Below are positions 9,479-18,862 of a stretch of 64,000 nucleotides of DNA, piece by piece. The DNA is from Nitrospira sp. (GTDB taxonomy: Bacteria > Nitrospirota > Nitrospiria > Nitrospirales > Nitrospiraceae). Made by a program: the position numbers and the translations under genes. Below the pieces are notes generated by a model. The model was not told the origin of the DNA. It saw nothing but the letters and a program-made list of their open reading frames with translations, and ran no database searches. How positions within the stretch are numbered: the stretch's first letter is position 1; each line of letters starts with the position of its first letter. The DNA lies in contig SWDH01000044.1 of NCBI GenBank assembly GCA_005116945.1, forward strand, positions 33,527-97,526, given 5' to 3'.

Positions 9479-10437
9479 CCCTTCACCAGTAGAAGCCACC
9501 CCATGCCCAACAGAACCCCTGTGAGACTGGTCCAAAGCATAAGCCTGAGCGCCATGCCGATGTGAGCCCTCGTCAAGGGCTGAACAGGATCGCCAAGACA
9601 AGGGCGTTCCACAAGCACACCGTCATAGCGATTTGCCCCACCCAATTGCACGCCGAGTGCGCCGGCCATCGCGGCTTCTGGATGGCCGCTGTTCGGACTT
9701 GGATGTCGCGCTCCGTCGCGAAGCACGATCTGCCAGGCGCGTTGCATGGTAGGCCATGATCGGGACACGATCCCCGCCGAGAGAACCAGTAAGAGCGCCG
9801 TGATACGAGCCGGGATAAAATTTGCCACATCATCCAATCGCGCCGACGCCCAGCCAAGCCAACGGTATCGGTTGTCCAAATGGCCGATCATCGAATCCAA
9901 CGTACTGACCGCCTTATACGCAAGCGCCAAGGGTGGCCCCCCCAGAGCCAGATAAAATAACGGCGCCACGATGCCGTCAGCTGTGCTTTCTGCAATCGTC
10001 TCTACCGTGGCACGAACGACATCGGATTCATCCATCTCGCCCGTATCGCGTCCGACTATCTTGGCGACGGCTGATCGAGCCTCCGCCAATGAGACAGATT
10101 GGAGAGCCCGTTGCACAGAGACGACGTGGTCGAAAAGATCGCGCACCGCCAGCGTGGTCCATGCCATCACCACAGCGACCGCGCTCCCCAATAGGGGATC
10201 GACCGAGTTACCCAACCATATGAGCAGCGCCCCAGCCGTATAGGCTCCGGCGGGCAAGGCGACCGCCACCAGCACACCTGCCATCCGTTGTTTGGCGGGA
10301 GACAGGAACAGTCGATGGACAAGGCGGTCGTACCAGTCGACGAGGAACCCCATCCAACGCACCGGGTGTGGAAACCAGCGAGGGTCTCCAATTGCCGCGT
10401 CTAGGACGCAGGCCATCGCCAATTCGCCTCCGGTCAT
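9475..10437 (-). CDS. cbiB: Adenosylcobinamide-phosphate synthase
   Basis: A 320-residue polytopic membrane protein of the CbiB family, which joins adenosylcobyric acid to aminopropanol (phosphate). Recognisable segments are DAAIGDPRWFPHPVRWMG at the N-terminus, AESTADGIVAPLFY near the middle, and STLDSMIGHLDNRY. Both ends overlap neighbours: ATGA with cobS at the start and ATGA with cobD at the end. This tight packing suggests translational coupling of the nucleotide-loop genes. Confidence 0.95.
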   Translation of the reverse strand: MTGGELAMACVLDAAIGDPRWFPHPVRWMGFLVDWYDRLVHRLFLSPAKQRMAGVLVAVALPAGAYTAGALLIWLGNSVDPLLGSAVAVVMAWTTLAVRDLFDHVVSVQRALQSVSLAEARSAVAKIVGRDTGEMDESDVVRATVETIAESTADGIVAPLFYLALGGPPLALAYKAVSTLDSMIGHLDNRYRWLGWASARLDDVANFIPARITALLLVLSAGIVSRSWPTMQRAWQIVLRDGARHPSPNSGHPEAAMAGALGVQLGGANRYDGVLVERPCLGDPVQPLTRAHIGMALRLMLWTSLTGVLLGMGWLLLVKG

Positions 10438-11195
10438 CGAAAAAGCACCGCGGGAACGATTACGATAAAAAGTATCTCAGCCACTTCGTTCGTCGCCCCC
10501 AGCAAATCCCCCGTCACACCCCCGAACATACGGTGAAACCAAATCGTCGAAAGACGAACGAACGCTGCTCCAATGAAAAGACAACACAAGGCTGCCCATG
10601 GCCCCAACAACAACATCAACACAACCCCTGCCGTGACGGTCGCCATACAAAGGTGTTGCCAAGACACATGCGCGAGAAACGGTTGAGCTAGCCCTCCTTC
10701 GGCCCGCGCATAGGTCACATGAAACGCCCCCACCACCATGGCCCAGCGACCGACCACCGGCATGCCGATCAGAAACGCGATATGCTCGCCCACTGGCAGC
10801 GAAGTGAGCCCGGCGAAACGCAGCCCGAGCGCAAGAAATAATCCCGCCGCGCCGATCGCCCCGATACTCGAGTCCCGCATGATCGCCAAACGCGCTTGAG
10901 GGGTTCGCCCACCTGCCAAGCCGTCCACCGTATCGGCAAGCCCATCCTGGTGCAGCCCGCGCGTGACGCCGATAAGGACAAGCATCACACACATACTCGT
11001 AACGGAAGAGGAGAAGACCTGCGCCAGGAGCCTATCCACCGCAACCAACAGCAGGCCAAGGAGACAGCCGACAAAAGGGTACCAACTCATGGAGGCAGCC
11101 AACTCCTCCGGTTTGGCATCATGTGTCGAACGGCTGAGTGGAATGGCCGTGAGAAACTGCCACGCGAACAGAAACGTCCGCAGCACCGCGGTCAT
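10434..11195 (-). CDS. cobS: Cobalamin synthase (adenosylcobinamide-GDP ribazoletransferase)
   Basis: A 253-residue integral membrane enzyme that joins adenosylcobinamide-GDP to alpha-ribazole (phosphate), the last assembly step. Family signatures are [10 protein letters not shown] near the N-terminus, [10 protein letters not shown], and the metal-binding [15 protein letters not shown] near residue 82. Several hydrophobic helices follow. The start overlaps the cobT stop as ATGA. The length is normal for CobS. Confidence 0.95.
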   Translation of the reverse strand: MTAVLRTFLFAWQFLTAIPLSRSTHDAKPEELAASMSWYPFVGCLLGLLLVAVDRLLAQVFSSSVTSMCVMLVLIGVTRGLHQDGLADTVDGLAGGRTPQARLAIMRDSSIGAIGAAGLFLALGLRFAGLTSLPVGEHIAFLIGMPVVGRWAMVVGAFHVTYARAEGGLAQPFLAHVSWQHLCMATVTAGVVLMLLLGPWAALCCLFIGAAFVRLSTIWFHRMFGGVTGDLLGATNEVAEILFIVIVPAVLFR

Positions 11196-12247
11196 GTGCG
11201 ACGCTCTGACACGCCTGCTTCGTCGAACGTGGCCATTTCCGTAAGAATCTTAATCGCGGCAAGCACCAAACTCATGCCAAGACAGGCGCCGGTGCCTTCC
11301 CCTAGACGAAGATCGAGATCGAGCAACGGCTTCAGCCCTAGATGGTCCAAGATCGCCCGATGACCACGTTCGACTGACTGATGGGAGGCAATGAGATAGT
11401 CTTTACAACGAGGTTGTAGCCCCACGGCGATCAATGCTGCCGCCCCAGCAATGAATCCATCCAACACCACCGGAATGCGAGCCGCTGCGGCACCAAGCAT
11501 CAAACCAGCTAATCCACCAATTTCCAACCCACCCACTTTAGCCAGCACCTCCATCGCGTCGGTCGAATCCAACCGATGGAATGCGAGCGCACGCTGAATC
11601 ACATCGATCTTGTGTGCGTAACCGGCATCGTCGATCCCCGTTCCCCTTCCTGTCACGTCCGAAACCTGTCGACGCGTCATCGCGGCGGTAATGGCCGAGC
11701 TGGCAGTAGTATTGCCGATCCCCATCTCGCCGGTTCCAATCAAACCGATGCCCTCCTGAGCCGCTTCGGTCGCCAACTCGATCCCAACGTGCAGCGCCTG
11801 CTCCGCCTGCGCGCGACTCATCGCGGGTTCTACCATCAGATTCTTCGTACCTGGCATGACCTTCCTATGCATGAGCCCTGGCGCCGATTCAAAATCAAAT
11901 GCCACACCGATGTCCACAACGCGAACCTCAAGGCCGACATGGCGCGCAAGCACATTCACGCCTGCACCACCACGCAGAAAGTTCAAGACCATCTGAGGCG
12001 TCACCGCAGAGGGATAGGCGCTCACTCCTTCCACTGTCACTCCATGATCGGCGGCAAATGTATACACAGCGCCACGCGGGACTTTCGGATTCACCTCACC
12101 TGTGATCATGACGTAACAGGCGGCCAACTCCTCGAGACGGCCTAGGCTGCCGATCGGTTTCGTCAATCGATCCAGTCGCGCTTGCACCTGCGCCAGAATG
12201 CGAAGGTCGGTCGGCTGAATCCGGTCGATGGTTTCGTGCAACAGCAT
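11192..12247 (-). CDS. cobT: Nicotinate-nucleotide--dimethylbenzimidazole phosphoribosyltransferase
   Basis: A 351-residue CobT. It activates the lower-ligand base by transferring phosphoribose from nicotinate mononucleotide. Visible signatures are [15 protein letters not shown] near residue 29, [16 protein letters not shown], the GGAGVNVLA segment, [13 protein letters not shown], and the C-terminal [13 protein letters not shown] with its catalytic glutamate. GAGGGAG lies a few bases before the ATG. It follows cobU by 13 bases. With bluB in the same operon, the natural base is probably dimethylbenzimidazole. Confidence 0.96.
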   Translation of the reverse strand: MLLHETIDRIQPTDLRILAQVQARLDRLTKPIGSLGRLEELAACYVMITGEVNPKVPRGAVYTFAADHGVTVEGVSAYPSAVTPQMVLNFLRGGAGVNVLARHVGLEVRVVDIGVAFDFESAPGLMHRKVMPGTKNLMVEPAMSRAQAEQALHVGIELATEAAQEGIGLIGTGEMGIGNTTASSAITAAMTRRQVSDVTGRGTGIDDAGYAHKIDVIQRALAFHRLDSTDAMEVLAKVGGLEIGGLAGLMLGAAAARIPVVLDGFIAGAAALIAVGLQPRCKDYLIASHQSVERGHRAILDHLGLKPLLDLDLRLGEGTGACLGMSLVLAAIKILTEMATFDEAGVSERRT

Positions 12248-12260
12248 CCTCGAACTCCCT

Positions 12261-12797
12261 CTATTTCAATCGTAAGGGTATTCCGCTGATCGTCAGATAG
12301 ACTTCATCTGCTTCTGCTGCCACCTGTTGATTGACCCGGCCAGCCAAATCACGAAACGCTCGGACAGGTTTCGTCGCAGGTACCAGCCCCAGACCCAATT
12401 CGTTGCTGACGATCACAACACGGGCCTTCGTCTCTCTAATCGCATAAAGTAGATTTTCCGTGGCGTCAGATACGGCTAAGCCGTCTAGACGACGCCCGCG
12501 CAAATTACTCAACCATAATGTGAGGCAGTCAACCACAACTACTTGATACACATGCATGTTTTCGCTAAACCACTTAGCAAGATCTGTGGGGACTTCAGCC
12601 GTATCCCAGTCAGACGAACGTGTCGCCCTATGCCGCTCAATCCGTGCTTTCATCTCCCGATCTAAGGCCTGGCCCGTGGCCACGAAGGCCTTCGGCCCTC
12701 CAGGACCTGCCAGATCAAGCGCCGCCTGGCTTTTGCCGGACGCTGCGCCGCCAAGTATAAATATCAGCTTCGATCGCCCCTTGCGCGCGCGCTTCAT
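12261..12797 (-). CDS. cobU: Adenosylcobinamide kinase / guanylyltransferase
   Basis: A 178-residue CobU/CobP. It phosphorylates adenosylcobinamide and then adds GMP. The P-loop is GGAASGKS near residue 16. The guanylylation region has the family pattern ERHRATR, where the first H is the likely GMP acceptor, and the [10 protein letters not shown] segment follows. Its ATG lies 4 bases after the stop of the adenosyltransferase gene. The length is typical. Confidence 0.95.
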   Translation of the reverse strand: MKRARKGRSKLIFILGGAASGKSQAALDLAGPGGPKAFVATGQALDREMKARIERHRATRSSDWDTAEVPTDLAKWFSENMHVYQVVVVDCLTLWLSNLRGRRLDGLAVSDATENLLYAIRETKARVVIVSNELGLGLVPATKPVRAFRDLAGRVNQQVAAEADEVYLTISGIPLRLK

Positions 12798-12801
12798 GCG
12801 A

Positions 12802-13398
12802 TCAACCTGCCACCTTCTTCACGTCACGCTGCCAGAGAAACTCCGGCTCTCCCTGAGTGTGGGCGGCCCAACGCGCCAACACGAAGAGCGCGTCGCTCAA
12901 ACGATTCACAAATTTGATGTTCACCTTATCGACCAACTCTTCCCGCGAGAGATGCACGCAAATCCGTTCAGCGCGACGGCATACGGTCCTTGCTTGATGC
13001 AAAAATCCCGACACTTTCCCTCCACCAGGCAAAATGAATTCTTTGAGCGGAGCCAAATCTTTTTGACAACGATCGATGATCTTCTCCAGCTTCGTCACAT
13101 CGCTCCCCGTCACCTGCGGCATGTTCTTAAACTCTTGGCCCGGAACCGTCGCAAGAATCCCACCGAGATCGAACAGCTTATTCTGAATCCACCGGAGATC
13201 CTCCTCGAGTTGCGCGGCCTGCGCATGGCTCACGACCATCTCGGCATTCATCACCCGCACGACCCCGACCACCGCATTCAATTCATCGAGGGTGCCGTAG
13301 GCCTCCACTCGAAGACTGTCCTTCCACACCTGCTGCCCTCCGGCCAGCCTTGTCTTTCCCGCGTCTCCTGTTCTTGTGTACACCTTCGTGATGCGCAT
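12802..13398 (-). CDS. ATP:cob(I)alamin adenosyltransferase, PduO type
   Basis: A 198-residue PduO-type (MMAB-like) adenosyltransferase that puts the 5'-deoxyadenosyl group on reduced corrinoids. The N-terminal ATP loop YTRTGDAGKTRLAGG and the C-terminal motif QARTVCRRAER are diagnostic. ATG at 13398 has AGGAGAAA upstream. This start lies inside the open frame of bluB, which runs 116 bases into this gene in another frame. A second, unrelated adenosyltransferase family (BtuR/CobO type) is encoded at 14576-15175. Confidence 0.93.
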   Translation of the reverse strand: MRITKVYTRTGDAGKTRLAGGQQVWKDSLRVEAYGTLDELNAVVGVVRVMNAEMVVSHAQAAQLEEDLRWIQNKLFDLGGILATVPGQEFKNMPQVTGSDVTKLEKIIDRCQKDLAPLKEFILPGGGKVSGFLHQARTVCRRAERICVHLSREELVDKVNIKFVNRLSDALFVLARWAAHTQGEPEFLWQRDVKKVAG

Positions 13399-14104
13399 CG
13401 TCGTTTCTCCTGTTATCCTGAACCTTCTTACCCCATGACTCATAGTGAATGAGTTCCTCAATCGGAATCCTGGCTCGCCATCCTGCCGTCTCTAGATCAG
13501 GCTGCGCCGCAAAGCTTGAGACGTAGCCGAGACAGAGATAAGCCAAGACTTTAACCGGTCTCGGAATTCCAAGTACCTGTTTTAAGGCTCCATGATCCAC
13601 AATGCTGACCCATCCAACTCCGATGCCTTCCGCTCGCGCGGCCAGCCAGAGGTTCTGGATGGCGCAACAGGTGCTGTACAGGTCTGTCTCTCGCACCGTG
13701 GAACGGCCCAAGACATGTCGGCCTCCACGCTGACGGGTGCAGGTGACACAGAGATTGATCGACGCTTCCTCGATCCCTTCGAGCTTCAAGCTCCGATACT
13801 GCGTCGAGCGGATACCGTCATACCGCTTCGCCGCTTCCGTGTTCGCCTGCGTAAAGAGCTGTTTGACTGCGCGCATGGTCGCGCGTTGACGGATGACGAC
13901 AAAGTCCCATGGCTGCATAAACCCGACCGACCCGGCATGATGCGCAGCGGTCAAAATCCTCGCAAGGACCTCATCGGCAATCGGCTTTCGCACAAAGTTT
14001 CGTCGAACATCCCGCCGCTCAAAAATCACGCGGTAGACCGCCTCCCGCTCATCGTCGGAAAACATTTCGCTGCAGGCACTTTTCACATCCTGACGCACCG
14101 TCAT
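13283..14104 (-). CDS. bluB: 5,6-dimethylbenzimidazole synthase BluB, with run-on tail
   Basis: A nitroreductase-fold flavoprotein that cleaves FMNH2 with oxygen to form dimethylbenzimidazole. Family features are FERRDVRRNF near the N-terminus, GFMQPWDFVVI, DLYSTCCAIQNLWLAARAEG and GVGWVSIVD. The normal BluB sequence ends around IPIEELIHYESWG (residue 225). The frame then continues 48 residues (KKVQDNRR onward) through the ribosome binding site and first 39 codons of the next gene. The tail is very rich in R, H and G and looks like read-through of a lost stop. ATG at 14104 overlaps the previous stop as ATGA. Need for O2 fits an aerobic host. Confidence 0.9.
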   Translation of the reverse strand: MTVRQDVKSACSEMFSDDEREAVYRVIFERRDVRRNFVRKPIADEVLARILTAAHHAGSVGFMQPWDFVVIRQRATMRAVKQLFTQANTEAAKRYDGIRSTQYRSLKLEGIEEASINLCVTCTRQRGGRHVLGRSTVRETDLYSTCCAIQNLWLAARAEGIGVGWVSIVDHGALKQVLGIPRPVKVLAYLCLGYVSSFAAQPDLETAGWRARIPIEELIHYESWGKKVQDNRRNDDAHHEGVHKNRRRGKDKAGRRAAGVEGQSSSGGLRHPR

Positions 14105-14337
14105 AATGACTCCGTGGATTCGGCCTGTGCGGGCGCCGCCGACTTGAGCGGAACCAGCCCCTTATCACCTGCTCCGACCTTCGTTAGACATGTCTGACAC
14201 AAACAATCTTGAAACCGCGCTGCGATCCAATCCATCTGCGGCTCGGTAATACCGACCTTCCCGCACCAGCATTGGTATCCGCCGCATTCGAAATCCTGAC
14301 GGCAATTCTCGCACGTTTTGGTAACCGGCCCTCTCAT
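14101..14337 (-). CDS. Cysteine-rich CWC family protein
   Basis: A 78-residue protein with seven clustered cysteines: TCENCRQDFEC, then YQCWCGK, then CLCQTC. This is the layout of the small cysteine-rich CWC family, probably zinc binding, function unknown. ATG at 14337 is chosen; an upstream TTG would add 18 unlike residues. GAGGAG lies 12 bases before the ATG, a rather long spacing. Its stop overlaps the bluB start (ATGA), so it belongs to the B12 operon and may be coupled to bluB. Confidence 0.75.
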   Translation of the reverse strand: MRGPVTKTCENCRQDFECGGYQCWCGKVGITEPQMDWIAARFQDCLCQTCLTKVGAGDKGLVPLKSAAPAQAESTESL

Positions 14338-14450
14338 GGGTGAAGAACGCTCCTCTCTCTTACGCAAGCCGACTAGCCGACTACAGGACAACTATGATGA
14401 TGCGCTAAAACTTCGGTGTTCCGCACGTGTGGCAACAGGAAACCATTCCT

Positions 14451-14577
14451 GCAGGATGCTCAAAAATTCCGTCCAGCAAGGCCGCAGTGAGTAAAGGACC
14501 GAGGCGTACCCTCGTGGGTACGTTGAGGGTCTGAACGATGCGAGAACGCCGCTGGAGGACTTTTTCAACATCCTGCT
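14451..14577. repeat. Structured intergenic repeat, copy 1
   Basis: This copy starts GCAGGATGCTCAAAAA and ends CTTTTTCAACATCCTGC, so the ends are inverted repeats. Inside lies the family core CAAGGCCGCAG, followed by a small hairpin formed by GCGTACCC and GGGTACG. The right end supplies the TAG stop codon of the cobO gene, which reads leftward. Confidence 0.9.
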
Positions 14578-15175
14578 AAAACTCCACCCCCGGTTGCGCC
14601 TTGATGCCTTTTCGAAAGGGATGTTTGACCTGTTTCATCTCCGTCACCAGATCGGCTTCTTCGATCAACGCCTCCTTGGCCCCGCGCCCGGTAATCACGA
14701 CATGCTGCATAGGGGGCCGGCCCCGCAGAACCGGCAACACATCTTCAAGTCGAACATAGTCGTGCTGAAGAGCGATATTAAATTCATCGAGAATGACCAT
14801 CGCATAGGAGGGATCGTGTAAAAACCCACAGACCGCATCCCAAGCCTGTTGAGCGAACTTCGTATCCCGTTCACGATTTTGGGTTTCCCAGGTATACCCT
14901 TCGCCCATACGGAGAAAGGTGACGCGGTCGCCGAAAGATTTGAGCGCCCGTTCCTCCGCCGTATCGATCGCGCCCTTGATAAACTGCACCACAGCGACCT
15001 TCATGCCGTGACCGAGACAGCGTAAGGCCATGCCTAGCGCTGCTGTTGTCTTCCCCTTCCCAGCACCCGTATAGACAATCAGCAAGCCTTTCTCTTCTTG
15101 TGCTGCCTCAATGCGTCGATCCACTGAGGCTTTCAACCGTGACATCCTAGCTTTGTGTTCGTCCTGCTCCGTCAT
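14576..15175 (-). CDS. cobO: Cob(I)yrinic acid a,c-diamide adenosyltransferase, BtuR/CobO type
   Basis: A 199-residue P-loop adenosyltransferase. It transfers adenosyl to cob(I)yrinic acid a,c-diamide or to salvaged corrinoids. The P-loop is YTGAGKGKTTAALG near residue 36; VAVVQFIKG and MVILDEFNIALQHDYV follow as in the family. Its ATG overlaps the cbiA stop (ATGA). Its own stop codon TAG is formed at the very edge of the structured repeat that follows. It is not homologous to the PduO-type enzyme encoded 1.2 kb downstream. Confidence 0.94.
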   Translation of the reverse strand: MTEQDEHKARMSRLKASVDRRIEAAQEEKGLLIVYTGAGKGKTTAALGMALRCLGHGMKVAVVQFIKGAIDTAEERALKSFGDRVTFLRMGEGYTWETQNRERDTKFAQQAWDAVCGFLHDPSYAMVILDEFNIALQHDYVRLEDVLPVLRGRPPMQHVVITGRGAKEALIEEADLVTEMKQVKHPFRKGIKAQPGVEF

Positions 15176-16572
15176 CTCACACCTCCCAAGCTTGTAGCCG
15201 ATGGGTGCGTGGTCATGCGAGCAGATGCGATCAACGACGCTGCGACCTCCGGCTGACTGGCAAAGTGCAGATGCGAGTAGAGCCCCACAGTGTTACCGGC
15301 GACGAGACCATCCTGCCCTTTGGATTTGCCTTGTGCATCTCTCAGCGTACAGGCGTACTGCAACTGGCCCTTCGGCTCGACCACAGAGTAATGAAACTCA
15401 TGTCCTCGTGCTGTCGTACCGACATCGCCAAGCACACAAGGCTGTGAGATCCGGAGTTCACGATACCCCAACGTCATGCGCGCCTTGGACATGACAGCTT
15501 CTGCCTCAAACAGGCCCACCATTTCATAACGCTTCCCTTCAAGATCACGAATCGCCTGCGTGAGGTACATCATGCCACCGCATTCGGCATAGATAGGCCC
15601 GCCACGCTCGGCAAATTGCCGGATGGCCGCCCGCATGGTGACATTAGAAGCCAACCTCGCGCCATGCAGTTCCGGATAGCCCCCGCCAAGATACAGCATA
15701 TCCACGTCAGGCAATACCTGATCGTTCAAGGGAGAAAACTTCACCAATTCCGCCCCTTCAGCTTCAAGTAGCTCTAGATTATCGGGATAGTAAAAGCAAA
15801 ATGCCCGATCCTGTGCCATGCCGATACGAACCGTGTGCCCGTGGTTCCTCACCACAGACTGAGGTGCCGCCACAGGCAGCTCGCTGCACGAGCGAGCCAA
15901 TGCCTCTACTCGATCCAGATCGACTGTCTCGGCCGCTGCCTTGGCAAGCCGACCGTAGAGTTCACCTGTCCCCTGTTCCATCGCTGTCACAAGCCCAAGG
16001 TGGCGATCGGAGATTGTGATCGCTTGATCTGGCCGTAGGTATCCCACAACCATCACATCGGTTTCTTGTTCGACTGCTTCCTTCAGCAGCTGGTAGTGGC
16101 CTTTACTGCTGACCCGATTGAACAGCACACCCGCCACTCGTAGCGCCGGATCGAACTTCGCATATCCCGACACCATGGCGGCAGCGGAACGAGCCATGGC
16201 GCTCCCATCGATAACAAGCAACACCGGCGCATCCAATTGCTTTGCCAATTCAGCCGTGCTGCCGATCTCGCTCACCGGCGAACTGCCGTCGAACAGCCCC
16301 ATCATTCCTTCTATAATGGAGAGGTCCGCGTCAGCTGAAGCACCTGTGAAAATCTCACGATTGACGGTCTCTCCCAACATCCAGCCATCCAGATTGCGCG
16401 ACAGACGGCCAGTCACGGCGCTGTGATGGCCTGGATCGATAAAATCAGGCCCAACCTTGAATGGTTGCACCTGGCGGCCCCGATCTTTCAGGGCCGCCAG
16501 AATCGCCAGTGTCACCGTCGTCTTGCCGACACCACTCTGGGTGCCGGCAATGACCAATCGTGGCGCAATCAT
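15172..16572 (-). CDS. cbiA: Cobyrinic acid a,c-diamide synthase
   Basis: A 466-residue glutamine-dependent amidotransferase that amidates the a and c side chains of cobyrinic acid. The ATPase domain begins RLVIAGTQSGVGKTTVTLAI; DPGHHSAVTGR and IEGMMGLFDG are family hallmarks. The glutaminase half shows YLGGGYPELH and the cysteine in YAECGGMMYL near residue 330. It starts 10 bases after the btuB stop, so importer and biosynthesis genes appear to share a transcript. Its presence shows that some corrin-ring intermediate is amidated here; ring-building genes are not in the window. Confidence 0.95.
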   Translation of the reverse strand: MIAPRLVIAGTQSGVGKTTVTLAILAALKDRGRQVQPFKVGPDFIDPGHHSAVTGRLSRNLDGWMLGETVNREIFTGASADADLSIIEGMMGLFDGSSPVSEIGSTAELAKQLDAPVLLVIDGSAMARSAAAMVSGYAKFDPALRVAGVLFNRVSSKGHYQLLKEAVEQETDVMVVGYLRPDQAITISDRHLGLVTAMEQGTGELYGRLAKAAAETVDLDRVEALARSCSELPVAAPQSVVRNHGHTVRIGMAQDRAFCFYYPDNLELLEAEGAELVKFSPLNDQVLPDVDMLYLGGGYPELHGARLASNVTMRAAIRQFAERGGPIYAECGGMMYLTQAIRDLEGKRYEMVGLFEAEAVMSKARMTLGYRELRISQPCVLGDVGTTARGHEFHYSVVEPKGQLQYACTLRDAQGKSKGQDGLVAGNTVGLYSHLHFASQPEVAASLIASARMTTHPSATSLGGVR

Positions 16573-16581
16573 ACAATTCTG

Positions 16582-18597
16582 TTACTTCGCATCGTAATTG
16601 ACTCGCAGCCCGACAAAGATCGACCGCACCGGAGTACCGAACAGTAGAATCTCTTCGTATTTCTCGTTGAAGATATTGTCGAGTCGAACGTATGTCTGCA
16701 CACGGTTCGTGACATTGTAGCTCGCGGAAAGATTCCACACATCGAATGCCCGCATCGGCTGTTGATTATTCACATCGTTGAACCGTGACCCCACGTATCG
16801 ACCTTCCAAGTTGATCCTGATTGGATCGATCGGCTGATAACTCACGACCATACTCCATTGATCCACCGGTATACGTGGCGCTCGGTTACCGGGTTGCAGC
16901 GCGAGATCCCTGGTCAGCGTATTGGTGTACTGGGCTTGCACATCCAGACTCTTGACGAATGGCATATCTTTTACCACAGCATACTTAATACTGGCCTCCC
17001 ATCCCTTTGTACTCACCGCGCCGATGTTCTGCGCGCAGAATGCCCCATTGGGGTCACCAAAAAAAATGTCGGGGCCACAGACTGCTAAGCTCTGTTGAGA
17101 GACAATCATGTCACGGAAGTGGTTCCAGAAAAATCCCGCACTAAGAGTCAGGCGATCGTTCATCAGATATTGGTCTACTCCCACATCCATACTCTGACTT
17201 TTCTCAGCCTTCAGATTTGGGTTTCCAAAATTTGGGAAATATAATTGATTGAATGTCGGGGCGCGAAAACCTGTGGCATAACTGCCTCGAAGCTTGGTGC
17301 CGGTTTCTTGATGGAGATACCCGCCGGTAGCCCGATAGGTCGTCGCGCTGCCAAAGACGTTGTATTCATCCTGCCTCACACCTGCCGTCGCAAACACTCG
17401 ATCCCAGAGATTGAGTTGGGCTTGCGCGAAGCCTGCATGGCTGGAAAGGACTTTATGGGGAATATCCAAATTATTCGTCAGGAGATCGCGATTTTCTCCC
17501 TGTTGGTCGCGAAACTGATACCCGGCGGTGAGTAAGAGGGGCTTGCCGATCTGAACATTATGTTGCCACTCGACTCGATTTGCCAACGTATCGATCTGCG
17601 ATCGGAAGGCAAACGTCGGGGAGACCACCCCCGTTTGTAGATTACGCTGCGTCGTGCCTGAAAACGACTCGGAGTCCTCTGTTTGACGAGACACAGTCAG
17701 GGCAGTGTTCCACCACGTGGTGATCGGCTGGCTATATGAGGCGCTGTACACAAACTGCTGGCTGTTGGTAAACGCTCCCAGCGTATCGAAACCCGATCCA
17801 AACCCAGCATCTATATTGGTCCTCCCCTGCAAGAGGCGAAAATTGAAGTCGAGCCGGCCCTCATGCGGAAGCGCAATTCCAAGCCGCGCCGACGTTTGCC
17901 AGTTATGAAACCCATCTCGTTCTGATGCGCCACGGCGATAGTTGACCGCGGAGAATCCGGTATAGTCCCAACGTGAAAGGGCCACGCTGAAATCTACCGG
18001 TCCCGTTTTACCGGATGCCTGGCCACCTTCTCGAATGGACGAGAACGATCCATACTCGAAGAACGCACTAGCCGACGGAGCGCCAGTACCCTTCTTGGTG
18101 GTGATATTGATCACACCACCCATCGCATCCGCACCCCACAACATACTTTGGGCACCGCGAAGAATTTCAATGCGCTCGATATTGTCGGTGGTCAAATTCG
18201 CAAAATTGAAGCTGCCCAACGTTGCGCTGTTCATGATCGCCCCGTCGATCACCACCAACACCTGATCGGTGTTGCTCCCTCGAATGCGTACCGTCGAGGA
18301 CGTGCCTGGCCCGCCGTTCGAGAAGACCGTCACGCCCTGGCTGAGACGGAGCGCATCCGCAACCGTCTTCACGTGCCGACGCTCTAGCTCTTCTCCTGTG
18401 ATGACTTCCGCCGCGCTGGTCAATTGGGTGACCGGAACCGGCGTCTTCGTTGCGGAGATAACCACCTCTCTGGTTTCAAGGACTGGCTCAGTTTTGGCGG
18501 GCTCTTCACCGAAGGCGGTCACAAACCACATGACGGAAAAACTGAGACACGCGCACACCGTGAACAAGACGGATCGATACTGATTACCAAACTGCAT
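16582..18597 (-). CDS. btuB: TonB-dependent vitamin B12 receptor (BtuB-like)
   Basis: A 671-residue outer-membrane receptor. After a signal peptide the TonB box region is TREVVISATKTPVPV. A plug domain follows (ADALRLSQGVTVFSNGGPG, VRIRGSNTDQVLVVIDG, RIEILRGAQSMLWGADAMGG), then a long beta barrel ending in aromatic-rich strands. ATG at 18597 has GGGAGGTT just upstream; the longer frame would enter the riboswitch. Substrate assignment as cobalamin rests on the B12 riboswitch directly upstream and the flanking cobalamin genes. Confidence 0.93.
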   Translation of the reverse strand: MQFGNQYRSVLFTVCACLSFSVMWFVTAFGEEPAKTEPVLETREVVISATKTPVPVTQLTSAAEVITGEELERRHVKTVADALRLSQGVTVFSNGGPGTSSTVRIRGSNTDQVLVVIDGAIMNSATLGSFNFANLTTDNIERIEILRGAQSMLWGADAMGGVINITTKKGTGAPSASAFFEYGSFSSIREGGQASGKTGPVDFSVALSRWDYTGFSAVNYRRGASERDGFHNWQTSARLGIALPHEGRLDFNFRLLQGRTNIDAGFGSGFDTLGAFTNSQQFVYSASYSQPITTWWNTALTVSRQTEDSESFSGTTQRNLQTGVVSPTFAFRSQIDTLANRVEWQHNVQIGKPLLLTAGYQFRDQQGENRDLLTNNLDIPHKVLSSHAGFAQAQLNLWDRVFATAGVRQDEYNVFGSATTYRATGGYLHQETGTKLRGSYATGFRAPTFNQLYFPNFGNPNLKAEKSQSMDVGVDQYLMNDRLTLSAGFFWNHFRDMIVSQQSLAVCGPDIFFGDPNGAFCAQNIGAVSTKGWEASIKYAVVKDMPFVKSLDVQAQYTNTLTRDLALQPGNRAPRIPVDQWSMVVSYQPIDPIRINLEGRYVGSRFNDVNNQQPMRAFDVWNLSASYNVTNRVQTYVRLDNIFNEKYEEILLFGTPVRSIFVGLRVNYDAK

Positions 18598-18639
18598 ACT
18601 CAACCTCCCTTTGACTCGAAGGGCTGTGTAGAAACATCC

Positions 18640-18800
18640 ATCAGCTGGGTTTCCTGACTCGCGGATCTCTGTTCCCCTGCGCCTTCCCATGCGCCGAAGC
18701 GCACAGTGACATACTGCAGAGTTACTCCCCGCTTACAGTGGCGGCACCGTGATGGCTTTGCACCATCTTCCCCGTTGCTGACGGTCTTCCTCTGAGCTCT
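18640..18800 (-). promoter_or_regulatory. Cobalamin riboswitch upstream of btuB
   Basis: On the minus strand the segment holds the expected series: GGGGAAGATGGTGCAAAGCC, then CCGCCACTGTAAGCGGG, a second CACTG, GGGAAGGCGCAGG, and AGTCAGGAAACC near the 3' side. Order and spacing match the AdoCbl riboswitch consensus. It lies between btuD and btuB and probably represses btuB and the long biosynthetic operon behind it when cobalamin is plentiful. Confidence 0.9.
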
Positions 18801-18862
18801 CCTCCTAATTGAAACAACGTACCCTGACAAGAGACGAGAGGATCGGGTACGAACCCTTCCCG

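Noticed and set aside
8690-9565. A 291-codon plus-strand frame
   Set aside because: It is the complement of cobD and cbiB; the antisense proteins are recognised enzymes and this one is not.
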